This document shows positions 33,206-40,346 of a DNA stretch of 64,000 bases, piece by piece. How positions within the stretch are numbered: the first letter of the stretch is position 1; every line of letters starts with the position of its first letter. Both the position numbers and the translations under genes were made by a program. This DNA is from Cellulomonas fimi (lineage in GTDB: Bacteria > Actinomycetota > Actinomycetes > Actinomycetales > Cellulomonadaceae): positions 62,001 through 126,000 of the forward strand of contig NZ_CP110680.1 in assembly GCF_028583725.1 (NCBI RefSeq). The letters run 5' to 3'. The notes under the pieces were generated by a model that did not search any database, had not been told where the DNA came from, and was given only the letters and a program-made list of their open reading frames with translations.

Positions 33206-33496
33206 TTACGAGGCGAGACGGGTGCCGTCAGCACCGGCCTGGTCGAGCGCGTCCGGGCCCTTGATCGCGTCCCACACCGCGTCCAGCGAGAGGCCGAGGA
33301 CGTCGGCGATCGCGGCGATCGTCGGGAAGGCGGGGGTGGCGACGCGGCCGGACTCGATCTTGCGCAGCGTCTCGGGCGAGATGCCGGCGTCGAGCGCGAC
33401 GGTGAGGATCGACCTGTCGGCCCGCGCACGTCGCAGCAGCGCACCGAGGCGCTGCCCTCGGGCGACCTCGTCGGGCGTCAGCGGCAACCGGACCAT
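33206..33496 (-). CDS. XRE-family transcriptional regulator
   Basis: 96 residues from ATG 33496. The helix-turn-helix is complete: LGALLRRARADRSILTVALD then AGISPETLRKIESGRVATPAF, followed by a C-terminal helix (ADVLGLSLDAVWDAI). Small XRE proteins of this length bind DNA as dimers. The divergent promoter region just upstream contains three GATAGT units spaced 14 bp apart, a likely operator, so it probably controls itself and the methionine aminopeptidase gene at 33565. Confidence 0.88.
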   Translation of the reverse strand: MVRLPLTPDEVARGQRLGALLRRARADRSILTVALDAGISPETLRKIESGRVATPAFPTIAAIADVLGLSLDAVWDAIKGPDALDQAGADGTRLAS

Positions 33497-33502
33497 ACGG
33501 CC

Positions 33503-33536
33503 GATAGTAATACCGGGATAGTATGGCCGGGATAGT
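33503..33536. repeat. Three GATAGT direct repeats at 14-bp spacing
   Basis: GATAGT occurs at 33503-33508, 33517-33522 and 33531-33536, exactly 14 bp apart, the first two followed by NNNNCCGG. The array lies between the divergent XRE gene (start 33496) and map (start 33565), overlapping the likely promoters of both. It is a strong candidate operator for the XRE protein. Confidence 0.7.
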
Positions 33537-33564
33537 TATCCGAACCGCGGAGGGGCCTGGCCCG

Positions 33565-34335
33565 ATGATCGAGATCCTGACGCCCACCGAGGTGCTGCGT
33601 GCCCGTGACACCGGCGCACTCGTCGCCGAGATCCTCCACACCCTCCGCGGCCGCGCGACCGTCGGCACCAACCTGCTCGACATCGACCGCTGGGCCCAGC
33701 GGATGATCGCCGACGCGGGCGCCGAGTCCTGCTACGTCGACTACGCGCCGTCCTTCGGGCGCGGGCCGTTCGGCCACTACATCTGCACGTCCGTCAACGA
33801 CGCCGTCCTGCACGGGCTCCCGCACGACTACGCGCTCGCGGACGGCGACCTGCTCACGCTCGACCTCGCGGTGTCGCTCGGGGGAGTGGTCGCCGACGCG
33901 GCGATCAGCTTCGTCGTCGGCTCCGGCGCGCGGGCCGAGGACGTCGCCCTCATCGAGGCGACCGAGCGCGCGCTCGCCGCGGCGATCGCCGCCGTCGGGC
34001 CCGGCGTGCGGCTCGGCGACGTCTCGCACGCGATCGGCACCGTCCTCACGGACGCCGGCTACCCCGTCAACACCGAGTTCGGCGGGCACGGCGTCGGGAC
34101 GACCATGCACCAGGACCCCCACGTCCCCAACACGGGCCGCCCCGGCCGCGGGTACACGCTGCGACCCGGCCTGCTGCTCGCGCTCGAGCCGTGGGTCATG
34201 GCCGACACCGACGAGCTCGTCACCGACCCCGACGGCTGGACGCTGCGCAGCGCGACCGGCTGCCGCACCGCCCACTCCGAGCACACCGTCGCGATCACCG
34301 ACGTCGGCGCGGAGATCCTCACGCTGCCCCGCTGA
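33565..34335 (+). CDS. map: Type I methionine aminopeptidase
   Basis: 256 residues from ATG 33565, where GGAGGGG gives a good ribosome site; an earlier ATG at 33523 lies inside the GATAGT repeats and is less likely. Metal ligands follow the M24A pattern: TLDLAVSLGGVVADAAISF with two Asp, GGHGVGTTMHQDPHV with His, ALEPWVM with Glu and TAHSEHTVAIT with Glu. FGHYICTSVNDAVLHGLP is the substrate-pocket stretch. The enzyme removes initiator Met from new proteins. It is probably a second copy: the genome's housekeeping map normally sits near the ribosomal protein genes, and here it is alone beside an XRE regulator. Regulation by that XRE protein is inferred from the operator-like repeats. Confidence 0.92.
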   Translation: MIEILTPTEVLRARDTGALVAEILHTLRGRATVGTNLLDIDRWAQRMIADAGAESCYVDYAPSFGRGPFGHYICTSVNDAVLHGLPHDYALADGDLLTLDLAVSLGGVVADAAISFVVGSGARAEDVALIEATERALAAAIAAVGPGVRLGDVSHAIGTVLTDAGYPVNTEFGGHGVGTTMHQDPHVPNTGRPGRGYTLRPGLLLALEPWVMADTDELVTDPDGWTLRSATGCRTAHSEHTVAITDVGAEILTLPR

Positions 34336-34455
34336 CTCGTGCCAAGGTTGGCAGGGTGCCGGCCCTGGCCTCGGTCCGCTCTGGCCGGGTGAGGACTCGT
34401 GCAGGCGCCGCACGCATGGACCGCGATCAACGGTGTCCGTGGGAGGGCGTGCGCC

Positions 34456-34987
34456 ATGAGGCCGAACGAACCGTCCGGTGCGTCTGACTGGGACGACCGC
34501 ATCGCGATGTTGCGAACGGAGTGGGCGCGCATCGAGCGGTGTGCGGTGGCCGTCGTGGTCAGAGAGGTGGCCGAGTGGGGGGATCGGCTCGCCGTCATGC
34601 GAGCCGAGCAGAGCAGGGTCGCGGCAGACGGAAACTGGACATCTGGCGAGCCGACACTCATGGGCGCGCTCTGGATGCAGCACAACGAGGTAGTTCTCAC
34701 ACGTGCACTCGCATGGTTGCTCCGCCCTGATGGGCGTCACCGCATGGGCCGGGCGCTGCTCGACCTGATCGCCGAGAGGGTCGGACTACCACCGCTCCCG
34801 CCCGACGCGGAGATCGACGTCGTCACGGAGGAGGCGCGCCGCGAGCGCGAGTCGGGACGGGAGACGCGTGCCGACCTTGTCGTCTACGGACCCTCGTGGA
34901 CCCTCGTGATCGAGGCGAAGGTCTACGCCGCTGAACAACCCGACCAGCTCGACCGGCTGGCCGACCTCTGGGGCGAGGACATCGGAC
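34456..34987 (+). pseudogene. PD-(D/E)XK nuclease gene, 5' part cut by IS3 element
   Basis: The reading frame from ATG 34456 (GGGAGGG upstream) is in frame to 34987 and encodes the first 177 residues of a PDDEXK_4-like nuclease, with TRADLVVYGPSWTLVIEAKVY providing D and E-x-K, and EQPDQLDRLADLWGEDIG. It is then broken by the IS element at 34988. The rest resumes at 36251. Taking out the element and one copy of the 3-bp duplication joins codon C-CG (Pro) across the gap and yields a 238-residue protein. The truncated product as it stands reads ...EDIGRVCCTDG and stops in the element at 35010. Confidence 0.85.
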
Positions 34988-35055
34988 GGGTCTGCTGCAC
35001 GGATGGGTGACACCTGACCTGTGGGGACGCGGTCCCCGCTGGAAGGATGTGCACC

Positions 35056-35358
35056 GTGCCCAGGCCCTATCCCATGGAGTTCCGCCGGGACGTCGTGGCG
35101 GTCGCCCGCCGTGGCGAGGCCCCGATCAAGCAGATCGCGCACGACTTCGGGATCGCCGAGTCGTGTCTGCGCAACTGGCTGCGTGACGCGGACGTCGAGG
35201 ACGGCAACCGTCCGGGCGTGACCGCCTCGGAGTCGGTCGAGCTGCGTGAGGCGCGTCGGCGGATCCGGCTGCTGGAGCAGGAGAACGAGGTGCTGCGTCG
35301 CGCAGCGGCGTATCTCTCGCAGGCGCAGCTGCCGGGAAAAGGCTCTACCCGCTCGTGA
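35056..35358 (+). CDS. IS3-family transposase OrfA
   Basis: 100 residues from GTG 35056, chosen because GGAAGG lies eight bases upstream; ATG 35047 is an alternative. An N-terminal helix-turn-helix (IKQIAHDFGIAESCLRNWLRD) that binds the IS ends is followed by a leucine-zipper-like helix (LREARRRIRLLEQENEVLRR) used for dimerisation. The frame ends at 35358. Near its end GGGAAAAGG allows a -1 slip into the orfB frame (reading KRLYPLVSELA), which would make the OrfAB transposase. OrfA alone normally acts as a regulator or inhibitor. Confidence 0.88.
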   Translation: MPRPYPMEFRRDVVAVARRGEAPIKQIAHDFGIAESCLRNWLRDADVEDGNRPGVTASESVELREARRRIRLLEQENEVLRRAAAYLSQAQLPGKGSTRS

Positions 35359-36215
35359 GTGAGCTCGCCGCCAACGGGGTGCCCGTGGCGGTGACGTGTC
35401 GGGTTCTCAAGCTCGCCAGACAGCCCTACTACCGCTGGCTCGACGCACCCGTCGGTGCGCGTGAGCTCGAGCAGGCGTATCTCGCGGACGCGTTGTTCGA
35501 CGCCCACCGCGACGATCCGGAGTTCGGCCACCGGCTGCTCGCCGACGAAGCCGCCCGCGCCGGTCTGGTCGCCTGCGACCGCACGGTGTGGCGGATCTGC
35601 TCGTCCAACGGCTGGTGGTCGGTGTTCGGCAAGAGACGCCCCCGAGGTGGCAAGAAGGCCGGGCCGCCGGCGCACGACGACCTTGTGCTGCGCGTGTTCA
35701 CCGCCGACGGACCGAACCGGTTGTGGCTGTGGGACATCACCGAGCACCCCACGAGCGAGGGCAAGGTCTACCTCTGCGCGATCAAGGACGTGTTCTCCAA
35801 CCGGATCGTCGGGTACTCGATCAGTGACCGCATGACGTCCCACATCGCGGTGAACGCCCTGGCCAGCGCCGTGCAACGTCGCGGTGACGTGGCCGGGTGC
35901 ATCGTTCACGGGGACCGTGGGAGCCAGTTCCGAAGCCGCAAGGTCCTGCGCGAGCTGGCCCGCCACGACCTGGTCGGGTCGATGGGCCAGGTCGCCTCCG
36001 CGGGCGACAACGCCGCGATGGAGTCGTTCTTCTCACTCCTGCAGAACAACGTCCTGAACCGGCGCCGCTGGACCACCCGCGACGAGCTGCGCCTGGCGAT
36101 CATCGTCTGGATCGAACGGACCTACCACCGCCGCCGACGCCAAGCGCGACTCGGTCGCCTGACCCCCATCGAGTACGAGACCATCAACACCCCTCAGGTC
36201 GCACTCGCCGCCTGA
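35355..36215 (+). CDS. IS3-family transposase OrfB (DDE)
   Basis: 286 residues if counted from GTG 35355, though it is probably made as the frameshift fusion OrfAB. It begins with an HTH_21-type region (YLADALFDAHRDDPEFGHRLL) and carries the rve integrase core: WDITEHP (first D), CIVHGDRGSQFRS (second D) and DNAAMESFFSLLQNNV (E). It ends with the usual R-R-R-x-A-R-L-G...P-x-E-Y-E signature (TPIEYETINT). This is the catalytic subunit for IS excision and insertion. Confidence 0.92.
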   Translation: MSELAANGVPVAVTCRVLKLARQPYYRWLDAPVGARELEQAYLADALFDAHRDDPEFGHRLLADEAARAGLVACDRTVWRICSSNGWWSVFGKRRPRGGKKAGPPAHDDLVLRVFTADGPNRLWLWDITEHPTSEGKVYLCAIKDVFSNRIVGYSISDRMTSHIAVNALASAVQRRGDVAGCIVHGDRGSQFRSRKVLRELARHDLVGSMGQVASAGDNAAMESFFSLLQNNVLNRRRWTTRDELRLAIIVWIERTYHRRRRQARLGRLTPIEYETINTPQVALAA

Positions 36216-36250
36216 GACCCGCTGTCACCTACTCGTGCAGCAGACCCGAC

Positions 36251-36435
36251 CGTGCTTCGTCTTCTTGACGCGAGGCCGTCGGACGCCTCGGACCGCGCGA
36301 CGTTCAGCAGGCCAGTGGCAGGCACTGACCTGGGCCGACGTGGCAGCGCTGCTGCGCGCCGCCGTGGTGGGGCGACGACCACGGCCGGGGGTAGAGGACT
36401 TCATCGAGACGTTGGAGGCGTATCACCGTGTCTGA
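36251..36435 (+). pseudogene. PD-(D/E)XK nuclease gene, 3' part
   Basis: In the same frame as 34456-34987 once the IS is removed, this part encodes CFVFLTRGRRTPRTA...WQALTWADVAALLRAA and GVEDFIETLEAYHRV before TGA at 36433-36435. The pattern FLT..G....W..L.W.D...LL matches the C-terminal part of PDDEXK_4 proteins. It has no start of its own next to the IS and is probably not translated as a functional protein. Confidence 0.82.
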
Positions 36436-37033
36436 GCAAGGTGGTGGTCGCGCTCGCAGCCAGGACGATGCGCGCGCTTGGTTCTATCTGGACCACAGAG
36501 GCGACATCGAGACCTGGGTGACCCTTCGTTCAGAGGGTCGTGCCCTCCTGCATCGGTGCCTCCTCGAGATGGGACCGATGATCGACGAGCTTGCTACCGA
36601 GCTCGGGGTCGAGGTGCGCGACGGCGATCTCGACGATGGTGACCGCCCCGGATTCGGGCTGCGTCGGCGAGACTGGGTGGGTCCGGTCCTCGCCGAGGTC
36701 GCAGTCGTCGTGGAGTGGCAGCTGAGCGCTCTCCTCATCCCAGGACGCGGCGACACATGGCCGTATGTCGCTGTCAGATACGACGCAGCGATGGACGACC
36801 CCGCAGGTCGACGTTCGCTCGAGGCCGCGCTCGCGGATGTCCGCAAGGACCTGGACGGAAACGCGTCTCGGTGGTGGCCATTCTGGCGCTACGTCGAGCC
36901 CGCAGACGGGGTAGTCGATCCCGACGCGCTCATCGAGGCCTGCATCGAAGACCTCCGGGAGCTGTGGGCTGCGACTGCGCCGATCCTCGACAGCATCCGC
37001 ACCCAAGTGGTGATCGACGAACCGTCGGACTGA
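36428..37033 (+). CDS. Hypothetical protein overlapping the nuclease gene
   Basis: 201 residues from GTG 36428, which overlaps the end of the interrupted nuclease frame by eight bases; the two genes were probably co-translated before the IS insertion. The product is acidic and predicted mostly helical (MGPMIDELATELGVEVRDG, AALADVRKDLDGNASRWWPFW), with no membrane segment. I do not recognise it. By gene order it may be the regulator, inhibitor or partner of the nuclease. Expression may now depend on a promoter in the IS or on read-through. Confidence 0.6.
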   Translation: MSEQGGGRARSQDDARAWFYLDHRGDIETWVTLRSEGRALLHRCLLEMGPMIDELATELGVEVRDGDLDDGDRPGFGLRRRDWVGPVLAEVAVVVEWQLSALLIPGRGDTWPYVAVRYDAAMDDPAGRRSLEAALADVRKDLDGNASRWWPFWRYVEPADGVVDPDALIEACIEDLRELWAATAPILDSIRTQVVIDEPSD

Positions 37034-37051
37034 CCTCGACCGCGATCTGCG

Positions 37052-37089
37052 CCGGTGGCGTGTCTCCTGCGAGAGCGACACGCCACCGG
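37052..37089. terminator. Bidirectional terminator hairpin
   Basis: CCGGTGGCGTGTC (37052-37064) and GACACGCCACCGG (37077-37089) make a perfect 13-bp stem with a 12-base loop. It lies between the stops of two convergent genes (36428-37033 and 37100-39436), so it probably ends transcription from both sides. Confidence 0.75.
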
Positions 37090-37099
37090 ACCCCAGTCG

Positions 37100-39436
37100 T
37101 CAGGCCAGCCGGCGGCGGACCAGCGTCGCCAGGCCGATGCCCGCGGCGAACAGGGCGATCGCCGCGACGAGCCGACCGAGGTTCGTCGCGCCCGCGCCGT
37201 CGACCCCGGCGATCTCGATCGAGTACGCCGTCGCGCCGACCGCACCCTCGGGAGCGCCGTAGGCCATGCCCTCGGCCTGCGCGCGCTCCGCACCGGCGGC
37301 GAGGACCGCGTACTTCACGCCGAAGTCCTCGGCCGTGGCCTGGCCGCTCGCGACGACCTGCGAGGTGCCCTCGTCGGAGAGCTGCTGCGTGCCGTCGACG
37401 AGCTTCGGCGCACCTTCCGAGGCCGACACGAGACCGTCCGCGAGGAGCGTCGAGCCGTCGGCCGCCCGGTCGATGCCGTCCGCGAGCTCGTCGGCGCCGG
37501 CGTGCAGGCGCGCCGCCCCGGTCCCGAGCCGCCCGAGGCCCGACGCCAGGGCGTCACCACCGGCCCCGAGCTGGTCGCTGCCGGACTGGAGCGCGTGGAT
37601 CCCGCCGCGGAGGGTGCCGTCGGCCTCGGTGTCGTCGGCGTCGCCGACGGCCTTCTGCACGCCCGAGACGACCTCGGACACCAGCCTGCTGACCCCGGCG
37701 TCGACGCGGACGAGCCCCTCCAGGAGGCCGTCCTTCGCGGGATCGCAGACGCCGGGGAGCGACGCGGAGCTCAGTCCGCACTCGACCGAGGTCAGGCCCG
37801 GGTTCGCGATGTGCGTCAGGCGCCCCTGGAGGAAGGTGAGCGCCTGCTGGAGCGTCGCGTCGGCCGCGGGCGCACTCCCGTAGAAGGCGGGGGAGTCGGG
37901 GTTGCCCAGGGCCGCTGGGTCGGCGAGCGCGGCCTGGCCCGCGCGGAGCTGGTCGGCGAGCACGCCCAGGACGTACCAGTTCACCGGGTCGACCGTCGGG
38001 TTCATCGCAGGGCGGGCACCGTTGGGGTAGCACGGGTCCGAGCCGGCGGCCACACCGTTGCGCACGTGGCCGATGACGGTGATCGCGCACCCGAGCCGCT
38101 GATAGGCGCCGGGCTCGGTGGCGCTCACGTTGTAGACGCCCGCCGCCATCGACGCGAGGGCGGCCGGTGCGGCCACGCCGACCTGCCGGCGGAGCTGGTC
38201 GACGCCGGCGAGGAGCGTGTCGGGGGTCGTCGTCGAGCCGATGCCGGCGCGGAGCCGCGTGATGCCGTCGTGCAGCTCCTTCGCCTTGGTGGGCAGTGCG
38301 CCGACGGTCCCGTACATGGTGACGAGGCCGGCGTCGACCTTCGCGAGCCCGGCGTCGACGCGGGCCAGCCCGTCGAGGAGCTGGGGCGCCTTCGCGCGCG
38401 CCTCCGCCAACCCGTCGTCCAGCTGCTCGGCGCCGGCGGCGAGCCGGGCCGCGCCGGGGGCGGCGGAGTCGTTGAGGCCCGACGAGAGCTCGGCGGCACC
38501 GTCGCGGAGCTCGAGGAGCCCGGCGAGGAGCTGGCTGGCGCCGTCGTGGAGCTGGAGGACCGAGTCGTCGATCTGGGTCGCGCCCGCGGTGAGGTCGACG
38601 CCCTTCTGCGCGCCCGAGCGGTAGCTCTCCGCGCCGCCCTTGAACGACGGGTAGTCGAGCGGGGAGACGGGCATCGAGGTGAGGGTCGCGGGCGGCACGA
38701 CGGCGCCGCGGACCTGCGCGGTGTAGCCGAACTCGGCGGTCGCGGAGCCGATGGGCGGGAACAGCGTCATCTGGAACTGCAGGCGCGTGCCGCCGCGGCC
38801 GTCGCCGGCGAGGCCGGCCTCGTCGGACTGCACGTCGGTGAAGGTCGACGGGAGGACGGTGACGAGCTGGCCGATCATCGGCACGACGGTCTCGGCGGAC
38901 GCGGTGGCCTCGGTGCCGGTGCCGTCGTCGTAGGTGACGTCCTGCGTCTTCCCGGTGGTGTTGGTGACGGTGTAGTGGACGCCGAGCGTGCCGGAGCGAC
39001 CGACGACGGCGCCGGGCTGCACGGGCTCGCCGTCGAGCGTGTACTCGACCTCGACGGTCAGCGGGAGGTCGCGGTCGTAGGTGCTGACGGTGCGGGCGCG
39101 GCGCTCGCCGTCGACGTCGACCGTCGCGACGAGGCGCCCGTCGACGACCCGGTACCCGCCGAACCCGTCGAGGTTGCGCAGGCCCTTGGTCGACACGGGG
39201 TTCTCGACGGTCGTGCTGCCGCGGCCGGTGAACGCGAGCTGGTCGTAGACGCGTGCCTCCTGCAGGGCACCGGTCGCGGACAGGCGGGCCTGGATCGTCT
39301 CGGTGTTCGTCACGGTGACGTCGCCGGAGCCGGAACCGGAGCCCGAGCCCGCCGCCAGTGCGGACGAGCCGGCCGTGCCGACGAGCAGGGGGACGAGCAG
39401 CGCGGCGGCGGCCGCGGTGGTGGTGGAGCGGCGCAC
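37100..39436 (-). CDS. YhgE/Pip-like secreted membrane-anchored protein with LxxG heptad repeats
   Basis: 778 residues from GTG 39436, which starts one base after the stop codon of the upstream gene. A signal peptide (about 1-29) is followed by a ~200-residue beta-rich domain, then long helical stretches with repeated L-x-x-G units (DGASQLLAGLLELRDGAAEL, AGADELADGIDRAADGSTLL), the X-X-X-L-X-X-G repeats typical of YhgE/Pip and similar proteins. The C-terminus has one membrane segment (NLGRLVAAIALFAAGIGLATLV) and RRRLA. Most of the protein therefore sits outside the cell on a single C-terminal anchor. YhgE/Pip proteins are linked to phage infection and type VII export in firmicutes; the role here is unknown. 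It is co-transcribed with the membrane gene 39438-40112. Confidence 0.8.
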   Translation of the reverse strand: MRRSTTTAAAAALLVPLLVGTAGSSALAAGSGSGSGSGDVTVTNTETIQARLSATGALQEARVYDQLAFTGRGSTTVENPVSTKGLRNLDGFGGYRVVDGRLVATVDVDGERRARTVSTYDRDLPLTVEVEYTLDGEPVQPGAVVGRSGTLGVHYTVTNTTGKTQDVTYDDGTGTEATASAETVVPMIGQLVTVLPSTFTDVQSDEAGLAGDGRGGTRLQFQMTLFPPIGSATAEFGYTAQVRGAVVPPATLTSMPVSPLDYPSFKGGAESYRSGAQKGVDLTAGATQIDDSVLQLHDGASQLLAGLLELRDGAAELSSGLNDSAAPGAARLAAGAEQLDDGLAEARAKAPQLLDGLARVDAGLAKVDAGLVTMYGTVGALPTKAKELHDGITRLRAGIGSTTTPDTLLAGVDQLRRQVGVAAPAALASMAAGVYNVSATEPGAYQRLGCAITVIGHVRNGVAAGSDPCYPNGARPAMNPTVDPVNWYVLGVLADQLRAGQAALADPAALGNPDSPAFYGSAPAADATLQQALTFLQGRLTHIANPGLTSVECGLSSASLPGVCDPAKDGLLEGLVRVDAGVSRLVSEVVSGVQKAVGDADDTEADGTLRGGIHALQSGSDQLGAGGDALASGLGRLGTGAARLHAGADELADGIDRAADGSTLLADGLVSASEGAPKLVDGTQQLSDEGTSQVVASGQATAEDFGVKYAVLAAGAERAQAEGMAYGAPEGAVGATAYSIEIAGVDGAGATNLGRLVAAIALFAAGIGLATLVRRRLA

Positions 39437-39437
39437 G

Positions 39438-40112
39438 TCAGGCCTCCGGCTGCGGGTCGTACGGGCGGGTGGCGGGCATGCCCCGGCGGGCGTCGGGTGC
39501 GGCGTACGGGCGGGCCGGGGCGTGGGTGCCGGCCGCCTCGTAGGCGCCGACGGGCTCCGGCTCGGCGACGGCACCGCGTGGGGCGGTCGCGTCGTCGGCT
39601 GCGAGGGCGTCGGCCCGCTCCTGCGCGCGGTCCTGCTCGACGACCGGGCCGAGCAGCGACGTCGCGAGGAACCCGGCACCGGCCGCGAGGAGGATCGACG
39701 TGGCGGTCGCCGCCGACGACGCGACGAACGCGCTCGGGTCGTCGGAGTAGGTCGCCTCGTAGGCGCCGGCCATCGCGGCGGCGCCGAGCAGCGCGGCCCA
39801 CAGGGGGAGGCGGCCGCGCGTCGCGCCGGCGACGGCGAGGCAGACGGCGAGGACGACGAGGACGGCGACGGCGCGGCCGGCGGCGGCGTCGGGCAGCGCG
39901 GCGGCGCGCAGCGCGTAGCCGAGCCAGGCGGCGAGGAACCCGACGGCGAACGCGGCGGCGCGGGCGCCGGGCGACCGGTCGGGCACGAGGCCGAGGGCCC
40001 CGCCGAGCGCGGCGCCGAGGAGGGTGACGCCCTGGAGGTCAGGGCCGGAGAACAGGACGATCGCCGTCGCGAGGACCGCGAGGGCGAGGCCCGCCAGGAT
40101 GTGACGCCTCAT
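39438..40112 (-). CDS. Multi-pass membrane protein
   Basis: 224 residues from ATG 40112 (MRRHILAGLALAVLATAI), with a GAGGTGG ribosome site. It has about five to six hydrophobic segments in the first 160 residues, then a hydrophilic Ala/Pro-rich tail (APARPYAAPDARRGMPATR). No known domain is apparent. It sits just upstream of the YhgE/Pip-like gene with only a base between stop and start, so the two are probably made together, for example as parts of one surface complex. The function is unknown. Confidence 0.7.
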   Translation of the reverse strand: MRRHILAGLALAVLATAIVLFSGPDLQGVTLLGAALGGALGLVPDRSPGARAAAFAVGFLAAWLGYALRAAALPDAAAGRAVAVLVVLAVCLAVAGATRGRLPLWAALLGAAAMAGAYEATYSDDPSAFVASSAATATSILLAAGAGFLATSLLGPVVEQDRAQERADALAADDATAPRGAVAEPEPVGAYEAAGTHAPARPYAAPDARRGMPATRPYDPQPEA

Positions 40113-40285
40113 GCATGACCACCTCGTCGTGGTGACCGCCGTCGGGGTGCGCCCGGGGCGGTGGTGCGGGGACACGGTCGCCCGAGGGCCCGCTACCTGC
40201 ACCGTCACCGTTGACGGGGGTCGTCGAGCGGGCCCTCGGGCATGACCGAGCGACTGTCTAGCAGTCGGCCCAGCACCTGAGCCAT

Positions 40286-40323
40286 GCGGTACTAGGTAAA
40301 TCGGCGCGGTACTGGATACATCG
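40286..40323. repeat. Two 18-bp direct repeats at 20-bp spacing
   Basis: GCGGTACTAGGTAAATCG (40286-40303) and GCGGTACTGGATACATCG (40306-40323) agree at 15 of 18 positions and start 20 bp apart, about two turns of helix. They lie upstream of the membrane gene 39438-40112 and beside the P450 stop. They look like tandem binding sites for a regulator of the 40112 operon. Confidence 0.55.
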
Positions 40324-40346
40324 TTATGTCGCCGTGATGTTGGTGG

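Larger units (their letters stand above)
34988..36247 (+). mobile_element. IS3-family insertion sequence (1,260 bp)
   Basis: Its ends begin GGGTCTGCTGCACG and finish with the exact reverse complement CGTGCAGCAGACCC; the inverted repeat continues imperfectly over about 30 bp, including GGTGACA. Between the ends are orfA and orfB with a -1 frameshift overlap at GGGAAAAGG. It is flanked by a GAC duplication and interrupts a nuclease gene. The element is intact by sequence and is probably still mobile or recently so. Confidence 0.88.
34985..36250. repeat. 3-bp target duplication GAC flanking the IS
   Basis: GAC at 34985-34987 and at 36248-36250 flank the element directly, as expected for IS3-family insertion. 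Only the two end triplets are the duplication. Confidence 0.75.

Noticed and set aside
37055..40118. Long plus-strand frames opposite the YhgE/Pip-like genes
   Set aside because: They are low-complexity Arg/Gly-rich shadows with no domain and no ribosome site.
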